Below, piece by piece: positions 28,845 through 36,915 of a stretch of DNA of 64,000 bases. The position numbers were made by a program, and so were the translations under genes. Location: the NCBI RefSeq assembly GCF_002305895.1, contig NZ_CP022203.1:6544001-6608000 (forward strand). Reading direction: 5' to 3'. How positions within the stretch are numbered: position 1 is the first letter of the stretch; the number at the start of each line of letters is the position of its first letter. This DNA comes from Corallococcus macrosporus DSM 14697. Lineage in GTDB: Bacteria; Myxococcota; Myxococcia; Myxococcales; Myxococcaceae. The notes under the pieces are model-generated. The model worked only from the letters and a program-made list of their open reading frames with translations, was not told the DNA's origin and made no database searches.

Positions 28845-30052
28845 AGACGGCCGCCAAGCTGGGGCTGCTCTCCAGCCTCTACCTGTCGCAAGGGCTCCCC
28901 TTCGGCTTCTTCACCCAGGCCCTGCCGGTGCTGCTGCGCCACCAGGGCCTGTCCCTGCCCTCCATCGGCCTGGCCCACCTGCTGGCGCTGCCCTGGGCGC
29001 TCAAGTTCCTCTGGGCGCCGCCCATGGACCGGCATGGCTCGGCGAGGTGGGGGCGGCGGCGCGGCTACATCCTGCCGCTCCAGTGCCTGTCCTCGGGGCT
29101 CCTGCTCGCGCTCGCGTTGCCGGAGGGTGGCCTGGACACGCGGCTGCTCATGGCCGCGGTGCTGGGCGTCAACCTCCTGGCCGCCACGCAGGACGTGGCC
29201 ACGGACGGCCTGGCCGTGGACCTGCTCTCGCCGGCCGAGCGCGGCTGGGGCAACGGCGTCCAGGTGGCGGCCTACCGCGTCGGGATGATTCTGGGCGGCG
29301 GGGTGATGCTCGCCGTCTTCGACGCGGTGGGCTGGCGCCCCACCTTCCTCGCGCTGGGCGCGCTGCTGCTCGTGGCCACCGTGCCCATCGCCCTCTACCG
29401 CGAGCCGCCCACCGCGCCGCCGCTCGCGCAGAGCCTGGGCCTGCGGTGGTGGCTGACGCGCCCGGGGGCCGGCGCGTGGCTCACGCTGCTCGTCGCCTAC
29501 AAGGCGGGCGAAGCCCTGGCCACCGGCATGCTCCGCACCTTCCTGGTCGACGCGGGGCTGTCGCTGACGTCCATCGGCTGGATGCTGGGCGGCGTGGGCT
29601 TCACCGCGGGGCTCGTGGGCGCGCTGCTGGGGGGCGGCCTGGTGGTGCGGCTCGGAAGGCGGCGGGCGCTGCTCGTCTTCGGCGGACTCCAGGCTGGCGC
29701 GGTGCTGCTCTACGCCCTGGCGGCGAAGGGCCCCGCCTCCCTGCCCCTGCTCACCTTCGTCTGCGGGGTGGAGCACGTGGCCAGCGGCATGGCCACCGCG
29801 GCCGTCTTCACCGCGATGATGGACGCCTGCCGCCCGGGCCACGCCGCCACGGACTACACCGTGCAGGCCTCCCTGGTGGTGCTGGCCACGGGCGCCGCGG
29901 CGGCGCTGAGCGGCTTCAGCGCCCAGGCGTTGGGCTACGCCGGCCACTTCACGCTGGCCGCCGCCCTGTGCGCGGCGGGCACGCTGTACGCCGCCCTCAC
30001 CTTCCACCCGCCCCGGAGCCCGAGCTCCGAGGCCGCTCCCGAGGTGTCGTGA
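28841..30052 (+). CDS. MFS permease, AmpG/PAT-like
   Basis: A 403-residue integral membrane protein with about 12 hydrophobic segments. The N-terminal LYLSQGLPFGFFTQALPVLLR, the LPWALKFLWAPPMDR loop and ATQDVATDGLAVDLL are the signature segments of the AmpG/acetyl-CoA-transporter branch, whose best known member imports anhydro-muropeptides during wall recycling. It is shorter than E. coli AmpG (491) and lacks its C-terminal extension. It is flanked by tetR (ATGA overlap) and coaD (TGATG overlap), an unusual setting. Substrate is not established. Confidence 0.78.
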   Translation: MKTAAKLGLLSSLYLSQGLPFGFFTQALPVLLRHQGLSLPSIGLAHLLALPWALKFLWAPPMDRHGSARWGRRRGYILPLQCLSSGLLLALALPEGGLDTRLLMAAVLGVNLLAATQDVATDGLAVDLLSPAERGWGNGVQVAAYRVGMILGGGVMLAVFDAVGWRPTFLALGALLLVATVPIALYREPPTAPPLAQSLGLRWWLTRPGAGAWLTLLVAYKAGEALATGMLRTFLVDAGLSLTSIGWMLGGVGFTAGLVGALLGGGLVVRLGRRRALLVFGGLQAGAVLLYALAAKGPASLPLLTFVCGVEHVASGMATAAVFTAMMDACRPGHAATDYTVQASLVVLATGAAAALSGFSAQALGYAGHFTLAAALCAAGTLYAALTFHPPRSPSSEAAPEVS

Positions 30053-30549
30053 TGACCATCGCCGTCTACGCCGGCAGCTTCGACCCCGTCACGGCCGGCC
30101 ACATGTCCGTCGTCCGTCAGGCGGCCCGCCTCTTCGGCCACGTCGTCGTGGTGGTGGCCGTCAACCCGGACAAGCAGAGCCTGCTGTCCGCCGATGAGCG
30201 CGTGGCCCTCCTGCGCGAGGCCGTGGCGCACCACCCCAACGTCACCGTGGCGCGCACGCAGGGGCTCATCGTCGACTTCGCGCGGGACATTGGCGCCAGC
30301 GTCCTGCTGCGCGGGGTGCGCGGCGCCACGGACGCCCAGTTCGAGACGACGCTGGCGCAGAACAACCGCGTGCTGGCCCCTGAACTGTCCACCCTCTTCC
30401 TCCCCGCCGAGGCCCACCTGGCCGAGGTGAGCAGCAGCGGACTCAAGGCCCGCGTGGCGCGCGGCGAGGACGTTTCCGCCTTCTGTCCGCCGGCCGTCGC
30501 GGCGAAGCTGCGGGAGCGACTCGCCCCTTCACTCCGGAGCCAACCTTGA
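30052..30549 (+). CDS. coaD: Phosphopantetheine adenylyltransferase
   Basis: A 165-residue nucleotidyltransferase that makes dephospho-CoA from 4'-phosphopantetheine and ATP, the fourth step of CoA synthesis. Motifs: AVYAGSFDPVTAGH with the catalytic TxGH, NPDKQSLLSADERVALL, SVLLRGVRGATDAQFE and the EVSSSGLKARVA segment equivalent to ISSTxVR. Length is normal for CoaD. The start overlaps the permease stop by one base (TGATG) and its own stop lies inside a TTGA overlap with the next gene, so the four genes 28233-31292 form one translationally coupled unit. Confidence 0.93.
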   Translation: MTIAVYAGSFDPVTAGHMSVVRQAARLFGHVVVVVAVNPDKQSLLSADERVALLREAVAHHPNVTVARTQGLIVDFARDIGASVLLRGVRGATDAQFETTLAQNNRVLAPELSTLFLPAEAHLAEVSSSGLKARVARGEDVSAFCPPAVAAKLRERLAPSLRSQP

Positions 30550-31292
30550 GCCTGTCCTTCATCACCCTTGGCATCGGCGACGCCTTCTCCGCCCTGCGCT
30601 ACTCGTCCTGCCTCGCCGTGGAGGCGGAGGACCAGGTGCTGCTGGTGGACTGCCCGCACCCCATCCGGAAGATGATGCGCGAGGCGTCCGAGTCCGCCGG
30701 CGTGCCCCTGGACGCGGACCGCGTCAGCGCCGTGGCCCTCACCCACCTGCACGCGGACCACGCGTCGGGCCTGGAGAGCCTGGGCTACTTCTCCTTCTTC
30801 GTGCTGCAGCGGAAGCTGGAGGTGCTGGCCCACCCCGCCGTCGCGGACCGGCTCTGGGAAGGCAGCCTGGCCGCGGGCATGGAGTGCCTCATCGAGAAGC
30901 GCGGGGAGCCGCCCCATGCCAGGCACTTCGAGGACTACTTCGAGCACACGCCGCTCTCCACCGAGTCCACCGTGCGCCACGGGCCCTTCCTCATCGAGAG
31001 CCGGATGACGTACCACCACGTGCCCACCACCGCGCTGCGCATCCACGCGGGGGGCCGCTGCCTGGGGTACAGCGCGGACACCGCCTATGACGAGGGCCTC
31101 ATCGACTGGCTGTCGAAGGCCGACCTCATCATCCACGAGACGAACTACGGCGTGCACACGCCCTACGAGAAGCTGGCGGCGCTGCCTGCCGAGCTGCGCG
31201 CCCGGATGCGGCTCATCCACTACCCGGATGACTTCGACACCGGCGCGAGCGTCATCGAGCCGCTCGCGCAGGGCCGGCGCTACAACGTCTGA
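30546..31292 (+). CDS. Metallo-beta-lactamase fold hydrolase
   Basis: A 248-residue MBL-fold protein, cytosolic. The zinc-binding signature THLHADHASG is at about residues 65-74; further ligands are the histidines in MTYHHVP and LIIHETNYG and the aspartate of SADTAYDE. The arrangement is closest to RNase Z/phosphodiesterase-like members, but the RNase Z exosite is absent. The TTG start at 30546 overlaps the coaD stop (TTGA), which argues for coupled translation. Substrate unknown. Confidence 0.8.
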   Translation: MSLSFITLGIGDAFSALRYSSCLAVEAEDQVLLVDCPHPIRKMMREASESAGVPLDADRVSAVALTHLHADHASGLESLGYFSFFVLQRKLEVLAHPAVADRLWEGSLAAGMECLIEKRGEPPHARHFEDYFEHTPLSTESTVRHGPFLIESRMTYHHVPTTALRIHAGGRCLGYSADTAYDEGLIDWLSKADLIIHETNYGVHTPYEKLAALPAELRARMRLIHYPDDFDTGASVIEPLAQGRRYNV

Positions 31293-31300
31293 GGCACGAG

Positions 31301-31333
31301 CGGGCGCCCGGTGGATGCAGCCCCGGGCGCCCG
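31301..31333. terminator. Bidirectional hairpin between convergent genes
   Basis: Perfect 11-bp arms CGGGCGCCCGG and CCGGGCGCCCG with an 11-base loop lie between the MBL-fold gene (stop 31292) and the GH13 lipoprotein gene (stop 31347). No U tract. Confidence 0.6.
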
Positions 31334-31346
31334 GCGCCGTCAGGCG

Positions 31347-33257
31347 CTACTGCGAGAAGATGACCAGCGAGTAGGGCCCGATGGCGAACGAGGCGTTGTG
31401 CCCCATGCCATCCTTGGCGCCGCTGTAGGCCACGGTGTTGACGGTCGCCGTGTTGCCGAAGTCGCTGGAGTACACGTTCGCGTCGCTGTTGAAGCGCGCG
31501 TACCAGGTGCCCGCGCGCGGGAACCCGATGTTGTAGCTGGGGAAGTACGTGCCGCTGAAGTTGGCGACGATGACGACGTCATCCCCGGGCCCGCCGTTCT
31601 CCCAGCGGTGGTACGCAATCACCTTGCCGGTGTTGTTCACGTGGTGGACGTTGACGTTGCCACCGCGCAGGCCGCGCGTGTTGTTGAACCAGTTGCGGCG
31701 GTAGCGGATGAGGTCGCGGTACAGCGTCCGGATGCCGCCGTAGGTGCTGTTCTTGCCCCAGTCCACCGGGTCCGTGTCCTGGAAGTAGCCGTCCTCGAGG
31801 AACTCCTGGCCCTGGAAGATCATGGGGATGCCGGGCGAGGTGAAGACGACGCCCGCCGCCAGCGTGGAGCGCTTCTTGGCCGCCCAGCTCCCCGCGTTGC
31901 CCGGCCAGATCTCCTCCGGCACGCGCGCCTTGCCGTTGGCCACTTCGTCGTGGCTCTCCGAGTAGATGACGCGCGCCGTGTGCCGCCCGCTGTAGCGCTG
32001 GGTGATGGCGCTGCGCACCGCGTTCATGTCACGGCTGCCGTCGTTCTGCGCGATGACGGCCGCGCGGATGGCGTGCACGAAGTCGCCGCCCCACTGCGAG
32101 TCGAAGTCCGCGCCGCCCGCGGTGTCGGACGAGGAGCCGTTGGTGATGGAGTCGCCGCCGCCGAAGTCCTCCGCGATGCTGATCTTCCAGGGCTGCGTGG
32201 CGTTGATTTCGCGGTTGATGGAGCGGAACACGCGCCACGCGTCGGGGATGGCGGTGGCGTCGCTGCCATTCTGCGTGCGCATGTACTTGGTGGCGTCCCA
32301 GCGCAGGCCGTCACCGCGGAAGTTGTGGAGCAGGTTCATCATGGAGTCGCGGATGTACGCGCGAACCTCGGGGCGGCCGTAGTCCGGACGCGTGTCACCC
32401 CACGGCGTGCTCTTGCGCCAGTCGTTGTAGAAGTACTCGCCGCCGGAGCCCAGGCAGTCGCCGCTGTAGCACCACATGGGCAGGTCGCTGGGGCCGTAGT
32501 GGTTGTGCACCACGTCGAAGATGACGCCGATGCCACGCATGTGCGCCTCGTCCACGAAGCGCTTCATGTCGTTGGGGTGGCCGTAGGCGCTCTCCGGCGC
32601 GAACGGGAAGGCCGCGTTGTAGCCCCAGGAGAAGTCACCCGCGAACTCGTACGCGGGCATGACCTTGACCATGTTCGCGCCCAGGTCACGGACGTGGTCG
32701 AGCTTGGAGATCGCGCTGTTCCAGTTGCCAGGGCCCCAGCCGGGCGAGTCATGGAACGTGCCGACGTGCAGCTCGTAGATGACCATCTCGTTGAACGCGG
32801 GCGTGCTGAACTGCTGCGCGTTCCACCAGTACTCGCCGTGGTCGTAGATGATGCTGGAGCCGGTGGAGTTCTCCTGCCACGCCGAGCGGGGGTCCGCCCG
32901 CCACGCGTCGCTGCCCCACTGGTTGCGGGTGATGAACTTGTACTTCTGGCCCTTCACCGCGCCCGGGACGTCTCCGGAGAAGTTGCCGTTGAACTCGTTG
33001 CCCAGCTCAATCCAGGTGCCCCAGCCGTTGAAGTCGCCGGAGACGAACACCCGGCTCGCCATGGGCGCCCAGGTTCGGAACGTGACACCGCCGTTGTAGA
33101 GGGTGGCGCCCATGCCCGGCCGCGTGGACGAGCTGAGCTGCTGGCTGATGACCGCCGTCTCTTCCGTGGAACCTTGCTGCCCTTCGAGCGCGGACTCCCC
33201 GCAGCCGGCAATCACACCGGCCACCAGGAGCGCACTCCACCTGTTGCTGTGCCTCAT
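31347..33257 (-). CDS. GH13 lipoprotein, alpha-amylase/branching-enzyme-like
   Basis: A 636-residue predicted surface or periplasmic lipoprotein (lipobox VIAGC, Cys19). After a short linker comes a CBM48-like module (GATLYNGGVTFRTWAPMASRV, VSGDFNGWGTW) and a GH13 barrel with all four conserved regions: FDVVHNH near residue 246, GLRWDATKY near 315 (nucleophile Asp), IAEDFGGG near 362 (acid Glu) and ESHDEV near 433 (transition-state Asp). SHDEV is typical of glycogen branching enzymes, but a lipoprotein branching enzyme would be unusual, so extracellular alpha-glucan hydrolysis or transglycosylation is equally likely. ATG 33257 follows GGGAGG. It is separate from the starch locus at 50-64 kb but probably acts on related substrates. 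Confidence 0.85.
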   Translation of the reverse strand: MRHSNRWSALLVAGVIAGCGESALEGQQGSTEETAVISQQLSSSTRPGMGATLYNGGVTFRTWAPMASRVFVSGDFNGWGTWIELGNEFNGNFSGDVPGAVKGQKYKFITRNQWGSDAWRADPRSAWQENSTGSSIIYDHGEYWWNAQQFSTPAFNEMVIYELHVGTFHDSPGWGPGNWNSAISKLDHVRDLGANMVKVMPAYEFAGDFSWGYNAAFPFAPESAYGHPNDMKRFVDEAHMRGIGVIFDVVHNHYGPSDLPMWCYSGDCLGSGGEYFYNDWRKSTPWGDTRPDYGRPEVRAYIRDSMMNLLHNFRGDGLRWDATKYMRTQNGSDATAIPDAWRVFRSINREINATQPWKISIAEDFGGGDSITNGSSSDTAGGADFDSQWGGDFVHAIRAAVIAQNDGSRDMNAVRSAITQRYSGRHTARVIYSESHDEVANGKARVPEEIWPGNAGSWAAKKRSTLAAGVVFTSPGIPMIFQGQEFLEDGYFQDTDPVDWGKNSTYGGIRTLYRDLIRYRRNWFNNTRGLRGGNVNVHHVNNTGKVIAYHRWENGGPGDDVVIVANFSGTYFPSYNIGFPRAGTWYARFNSDANVYSSDFGNTATVNTVAYSGAKDGMGHNASFAIGPYSLVIFSQ

Positions 33258-33501
33258 GGATGACAACCTCCCTTGGTCTGGGAGCGTCCTAGCAACCGGC
33301 GTGAATCCCGCGCAAACGGCTCTGCACGAAATCTGTAACTTTCCACCAAACCGGGTCGCACCAGAGGTCTCAGCCGGCACACCTGCCCCCCGCGTGTGAC
33401 ACGGCGCGTGAAGCCCCCGGCGCTCGCCATCGCCGCCTGAGTGCGATAGGCCCCACACGTTGCGCCCCACCCAGGGAGCGCGCTGGGGAGAGCGACGCAC
33501 G

Positions 33502-35115
33502 ATGAAGAAGAAGACAGCGCTGGCCCGACGTGAGGCCCTGCTCGCGTTGGCCGCGGCCCTTGCCGGCGGATGCGCCGCGAGCGCGCCAACCCCCACGCCA
33601 GCGCCGCCCTCTGGCACGGTGCGCCTGACGCTGCTGCACCTGGCGGACGTCTACCAGGTCCAGGCCGTCGAGGACGGCCAGCGGGGCGGCATGGCGCGCG
33701 CCGCGACGCTGCGCAAGCAGGTCCTCCGCGAGACACCGCACGTCCTGACGTTGATGGGGGGTGACACGCTGTCGCCGTCCGTGGAGTCGCTGGTGGAGGT
33801 GGACGGCAAGCCGCTCAAGGGGCGGCACATGGTGGACGCGTGGAATGCGTTCGGCCTGGACTACGCGGTGCTGGGCAACCACGAGTTCGACTTCGGCGAC
33901 GACGTGCTGCGCGAGCGCATCCGCGAGTCGCGCTTCACGTGGCTCGGGGCCAACGTGCGGGACGGAAAGAGCGGAGCGCTCTTCGCGGGGGTGCAGGCCA
34001 CCGCCGTGCGCGAGCTGGGCGGCATCAAGCTGGGCCTCTTCGGCGTGGTGCTTCAGGAGACGAAGGCCACCACCAAGGCGGGCAAGGACACGCACTTCGG
34101 GGACGTCTGCGAGGCGGCGCGGGGCGCGGTGGCGAAGCTGCGCGAGCAAGGCGCCCAGGTCGTGGTGGCCCTCACCCACCTGACGGCGGACCAGGACCGG
34201 GCGCTCACCCGCTGCGTCCACGTGGACGCGGTGCTCGGGGGGCATGACCACGAGGCGCTGGAGGACCGCGGCACGGGCACGCCCATCTTCAAGGTGGCGG
34301 CGGACGCGGTGGACCTGGGCCGGCTCACGCTGGACGTGGACGCGGCGACGGCCACCGTGCGGCAGGTGACGTGGCAGACGCTGCCGGTGACGCGGCAGGT
34401 GCCGGAGGACGCGGCCTTCGTCGCGGCGATGCAGCCCTATGCGACGCTGTTCAGCCGCCTGTCGGAGCGCGTGGGCCGCACCCCGGTGGCGCTGGACGCG
34501 CGGGCCTCGCAGGTTCGCACGCAGGAGACGAACCTGGGCTCGTTCGTCGCGGACGCCTTCCGCGCGGCGGCGGGGGCGGACGTGGCGCTGGTCAACGGGG
34601 GCGCCCTGCGCGCGGACACGGTGCTGCCCGCGGGCGGCGTGACGCGGAGGGACCTGCACGCCATCCTCCCCTACACGGACGAGCTGGTGGTGCTGGAGGT
34701 GAAGGGGGACACGCTGCGCGCGGCGCTGGAGAACGGCGTCAGCCTCAGCCGGGAGGACTCACGGCCGGGCCGCTTCCCGCAGGTGTCGGGGATGGCGTTC
34801 ACCTTCGACGCGGACCGGCCCGTGGGGCAGCGGGTGCTGGGCGTGAAGGTGGGCGGCAAGCCGCTGGACGCTGCGGCCACGTACCGGCTGGCCACGCTGA
34901 GCTTCCTCGCCAGCGGCAAGGACGGCTACGACATGCTGAAGAACCAGCCGTCCACGCCGGCCCGGGCGGATGGCAACTCGCCGCTGGACGTGCTGGCCGA
35001 GGCGTTCCGCACCGGCACGCCCTCGCCCCACGCCCAGGCGGAGGGCCGCATCTCCCGGCTCGGCAGCGGCGCCCTGTCACCGGACGCGCGGCAGCCACCC
35101 GCGCCGCTGAAGTAG
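33502..35115 (+). CDS. 5'-nucleotidase/UshA-family phosphoesterase lipoprotein
   Basis: A 537-residue exported protein. The N-terminus has basic residues, a hydrophobic stretch and a lipobox-like ALAGGC. The metallophosphoesterase half carries GGDTLSPS, LGNHEFDFG, ALTHLTADQD and GGHDHE; the first metal motif reads HLADVYQV where the family usually has DxHG, so the ligand histidine is replaced by Tyr. The C-terminal nucleotidase domain has NGGALRAD, LPYTDELVVLEVKG and FLASGKDGYDML. The family removes phosphate from nucleotides or UDP-sugars outside the cytoplasm. ATG 33502 has GGGGAGAG upstream. It is divergent from the GH13 lipoprotein across 244 bases in which I see no gene. Confidence 0.87.
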   Translation: MKKKTALARREALLALAAALAGGCAASAPTPTPAPPSGTVRLTLLHLADVYQVQAVEDGQRGGMARAATLRKQVLRETPHVLTLMGGDTLSPSVESLVEVDGKPLKGRHMVDAWNAFGLDYAVLGNHEFDFGDDVLRERIRESRFTWLGANVRDGKSGALFAGVQATAVRELGGIKLGLFGVVLQETKATTKAGKDTHFGDVCEAARGAVAKLREQGAQVVVALTHLTADQDRALTRCVHVDAVLGGHDHEALEDRGTGTPIFKVAADAVDLGRLTLDVDAATATVRQVTWQTLPVTRQVPEDAAFVAAMQPYATLFSRLSERVGRTPVALDARASQVRTQETNLGSFVADAFRAAAGADVALVNGGALRADTVLPAGGVTRRDLHAILPYTDELVVLEVKGDTLRAALENGVSLSREDSRPGRFPQVSGMAFTFDADRPVGQRVLGVKVGGKPLDAAATYRLATLSFLASGKDGYDMLKNQPSTPARADGNSPLDVLAEAFRTGTPSPHAQAEGRISRLGSGALSPDARQPPAPLK

Positions 35116-35178
35116 GGCCGCGCCCCCCGCCTCACGGCCCTGCCCGGCTGCCCGAGCCAGCCGCCCCGCCGCGCGAGC

Positions 35179-35198
35179 AGGCGCCGGGCGGGGCGCCT
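35179..35198. terminator. Bidirectional hairpin between convergent genes
   Basis: Arms AGGCGCC (35179-35185) and GGCGCCT (35192-35198) with a 6-base loop, just before the stop of the convergent YdcF gene and 64 bases after the nucleotidase stop. Confidence 0.4.
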
Positions 35199-35202
35199 CC
35201 GC

Positions 35203-35979
35203 TCACGGCACCGTCCAGCCTCGCGCGCGGTACACCACCCGCCCCGCCAGCTCGCGCAGGGCGTCAGTGCTCACGTTGAGCGCTCCCGACCTCGGCAGCC
35301 AGCTCATGCGCCGCAGCGGCGTCCTGGACGCCCGCGAATCCACGGGCAGCAGGTCCGGACGCAGCCCCACCGCCGCGAAGCAGCCCGCCGCCCGCGGCAT
35401 GTGCGCGGCGCTCGTCACCAGCAGCAGCGACTTCCAGCCGCGCGCCTGGATGATGCGCGCGGACTCCAGCGCGTTCTCCCGGGTGTTGCGGCTGCGCCCC
35501 TCCAGGACGATGCGCTCGGCCGGAACGCCCCACCGCTGGAGCTGCCGGGACAGCACGTCGGCCTCCACCACCGCCTCGGGCCTGGGGTCCAACGAACCGC
35601 CCGAGATGAGCACCTGCCGCGCCCGGCCCTCGCGCAGCAGCTCGAAGCCCCGCAGCACCCGCTCCGCCGCGGCGTTGTACTCCGGTACGCCGGTCCGCTC
35701 CGTGGCCGCGGGGTCCAGGCCTCCGCCCAGGACGATGACGGCGTCATACGTGACGCCCGGCTGGAAGCTCCGCACCGCCCCCGCCTCCGTCGCCCGCATC
35801 AGCCCCATGGCCACCGGCTCGATGGAGAAGGCGTACAGCACCACCCCACCCAGCGCGCTCAGCGCCCGCGACAGCCGCTCACGTCGGCGCCGCAGCGCCC
35901 ACGCCGCCAGCCACAGCAGCAGCGCCCAGGAGAGCGGCGCCAGCAGCAGGTCCAGCACCTTCGACAGGAACAGGAACAC
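35203..35979 (-). CDS. YdcF/ElyC-family membrane protein (DUF218)
   Basis: A 258-residue protein with two N-terminal membrane segments (about 4-28 and 40-58) and a periplasmic DUF218 domain: DAVIVLGGGLDP, NAAAERVLRGFELL, VLISGGSLDP, IVLEGRSRNTRENALES and LLVTSAAHMPRA. The layout is that of E. coli ElyC/YdcF, linked to peptidoglycan and lipid-carrier metabolism, although no biochemical activity is firmly known. GTG 35979 is the start; nadK ends only 15 bases upstream, so the two are probably cotranscribed. Confidence 0.85.
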   Translation of the reverse strand: MFLFLSKVLDLLLAPLSWALLLWLAAWALRRRRERLSRALSALGGVVLYAFSIEPVAMGLMRATEAGAVRSFQPGVTYDAVIVLGGGLDPAATERTGVPEYNAAAERVLRGFELLREGRARQVLISGGSLDPRPEAVVEADVLSRQLQRWGVPAERIVLEGRSRNTRENALESARIIQARGWKSLLLVTSAAHMPRAAGCFAAVGLRPDLLPVDSRASRTPLRRMSWLPRSGALNVSTDALRELAGRVVYRARGWTVP

Positions 35980-35994
35980 GGCGCCCGGCGCCCC

Positions 35995-36840
35995 TCAGCG
36001 CTCGCCCCAGTGGAGCTTCTGCCGGAGGATGGAGAAGTAGGCCACCTTCGGGTTGCGCACCAGGTTCACCCGGTTGGGCGAGCGCACCACCTCGATGCAG
36101 TCCCCGCCCTGCAGCCCGTGGCCCGTCTGCCCGTCGATGGTCAGGTACGTGTCCGCCGTCTCACTGCGCAGCGTCACCCGGATGGTCCGGTCCGCGGGCA
36201 CCACGATGGAGCGCTGCGTGAGCGCGTGCGAACAGATGGGCGACAGCACCGTGCAGTCCACGGACGGGTGGACGATGGGCCCGCCCGCCGACAGCGAGTA
36301 CGCCGTGGAGCCGGTGGGCGTGGCCAGGATGACGCCGTCGGACTTGTAGGTCGTAATCGGCACCCCGTCGATGGCCGTCTCGTGGTCCGCGATGCGCGCC
36401 AGCGCGCCCTTGTTGATGACCACGTCGTTGAGGACCTCGTCCTCGATGAGCACCCGGCCCCCGCGCAGCAGGCGGCAGGTCAGCTTCATCCGCGAGTCCA
36501 CCTGGAAGCGCCCCGCGAGCACCTGCTCCAGCATGGGGTACAGCTCTTCCACCGGGACTTCCGTCATGAAGCCCAGGCTGCCCAGGTTGACGCCCAGAAT
36601 CGGAACCCCGCGGCCGCCCAGCAGGCGCGCCGCGTAGATGAGCGTGCCGTCACCGCCCAGCACCACCATCAGGTCCGCCCGGGTCACCAGCTCCCGGTCA
36701 TCCACCCGCGGCCAGCCCAGCGCATGGGCCAACGTGCGGTCGGCCAGCACCGAGAGGTGGGGGTACCGCTCACGGATTTGAGCCGCGAGCGCTACCGCCT
36801 CGGGCTTGTCCCTCTTCGCGACGATTGCCAGGGTCTGCAC
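35995..36840 (-). CDS. nadK: NAD kinase
   Basis: A 281-residue enzyme that makes NADP from NAD and ATP. Diagnostic motifs are present: the GGDGT signature in LMVVLGGDGTLIYAARLL, GVNLGSLGFMTEV, LNDVVINKGALARI, YKSDGVILATPTGSTAYSLSAGGPIV and the C-terminal LTIDGQTG. GTG 36840 is taken as the start since VQTLAIVAKRD begins the fold; the frame extends further upstream without a better start. It lies 75 bases downstream of the sigma-54 response regulator gene, and a small hairpin (CTGAC-acac-GTCAG, 36906-36919) overlaps that gene's stop. Confidence 0.95.
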   Translation of the reverse strand: MQTLAIVAKRDKPEAVALAAQIRERYPHLSVLADRTLAHALGWPRVDDRELVTRADLMVVLGGDGTLIYAARLLGGRGVPILGVNLGSLGFMTEVPVEELYPMLEQVLAGRFQVDSRMKLTCRLLRGGRVLIEDEVLNDVVINKGALARIADHETAIDGVPITTYKSDGVILATPTGSTAYSLSAGGPIVHPSVDCTVLSPICSHALTQRSIVVPADRTIRVTLRSETADTYLTIDGQTGHGLQGGDCIEVVRSPNRVNLVRNPKVAYFSILRQKLHWGER

Positions 36841-36915
36841 GCAACCCCGCCTTCTAGTCCAGGAGGGCCCCGGGCGCGCATGGGAAATGCCCGGGTGCCC
36901 GCCTGCTGACACACG

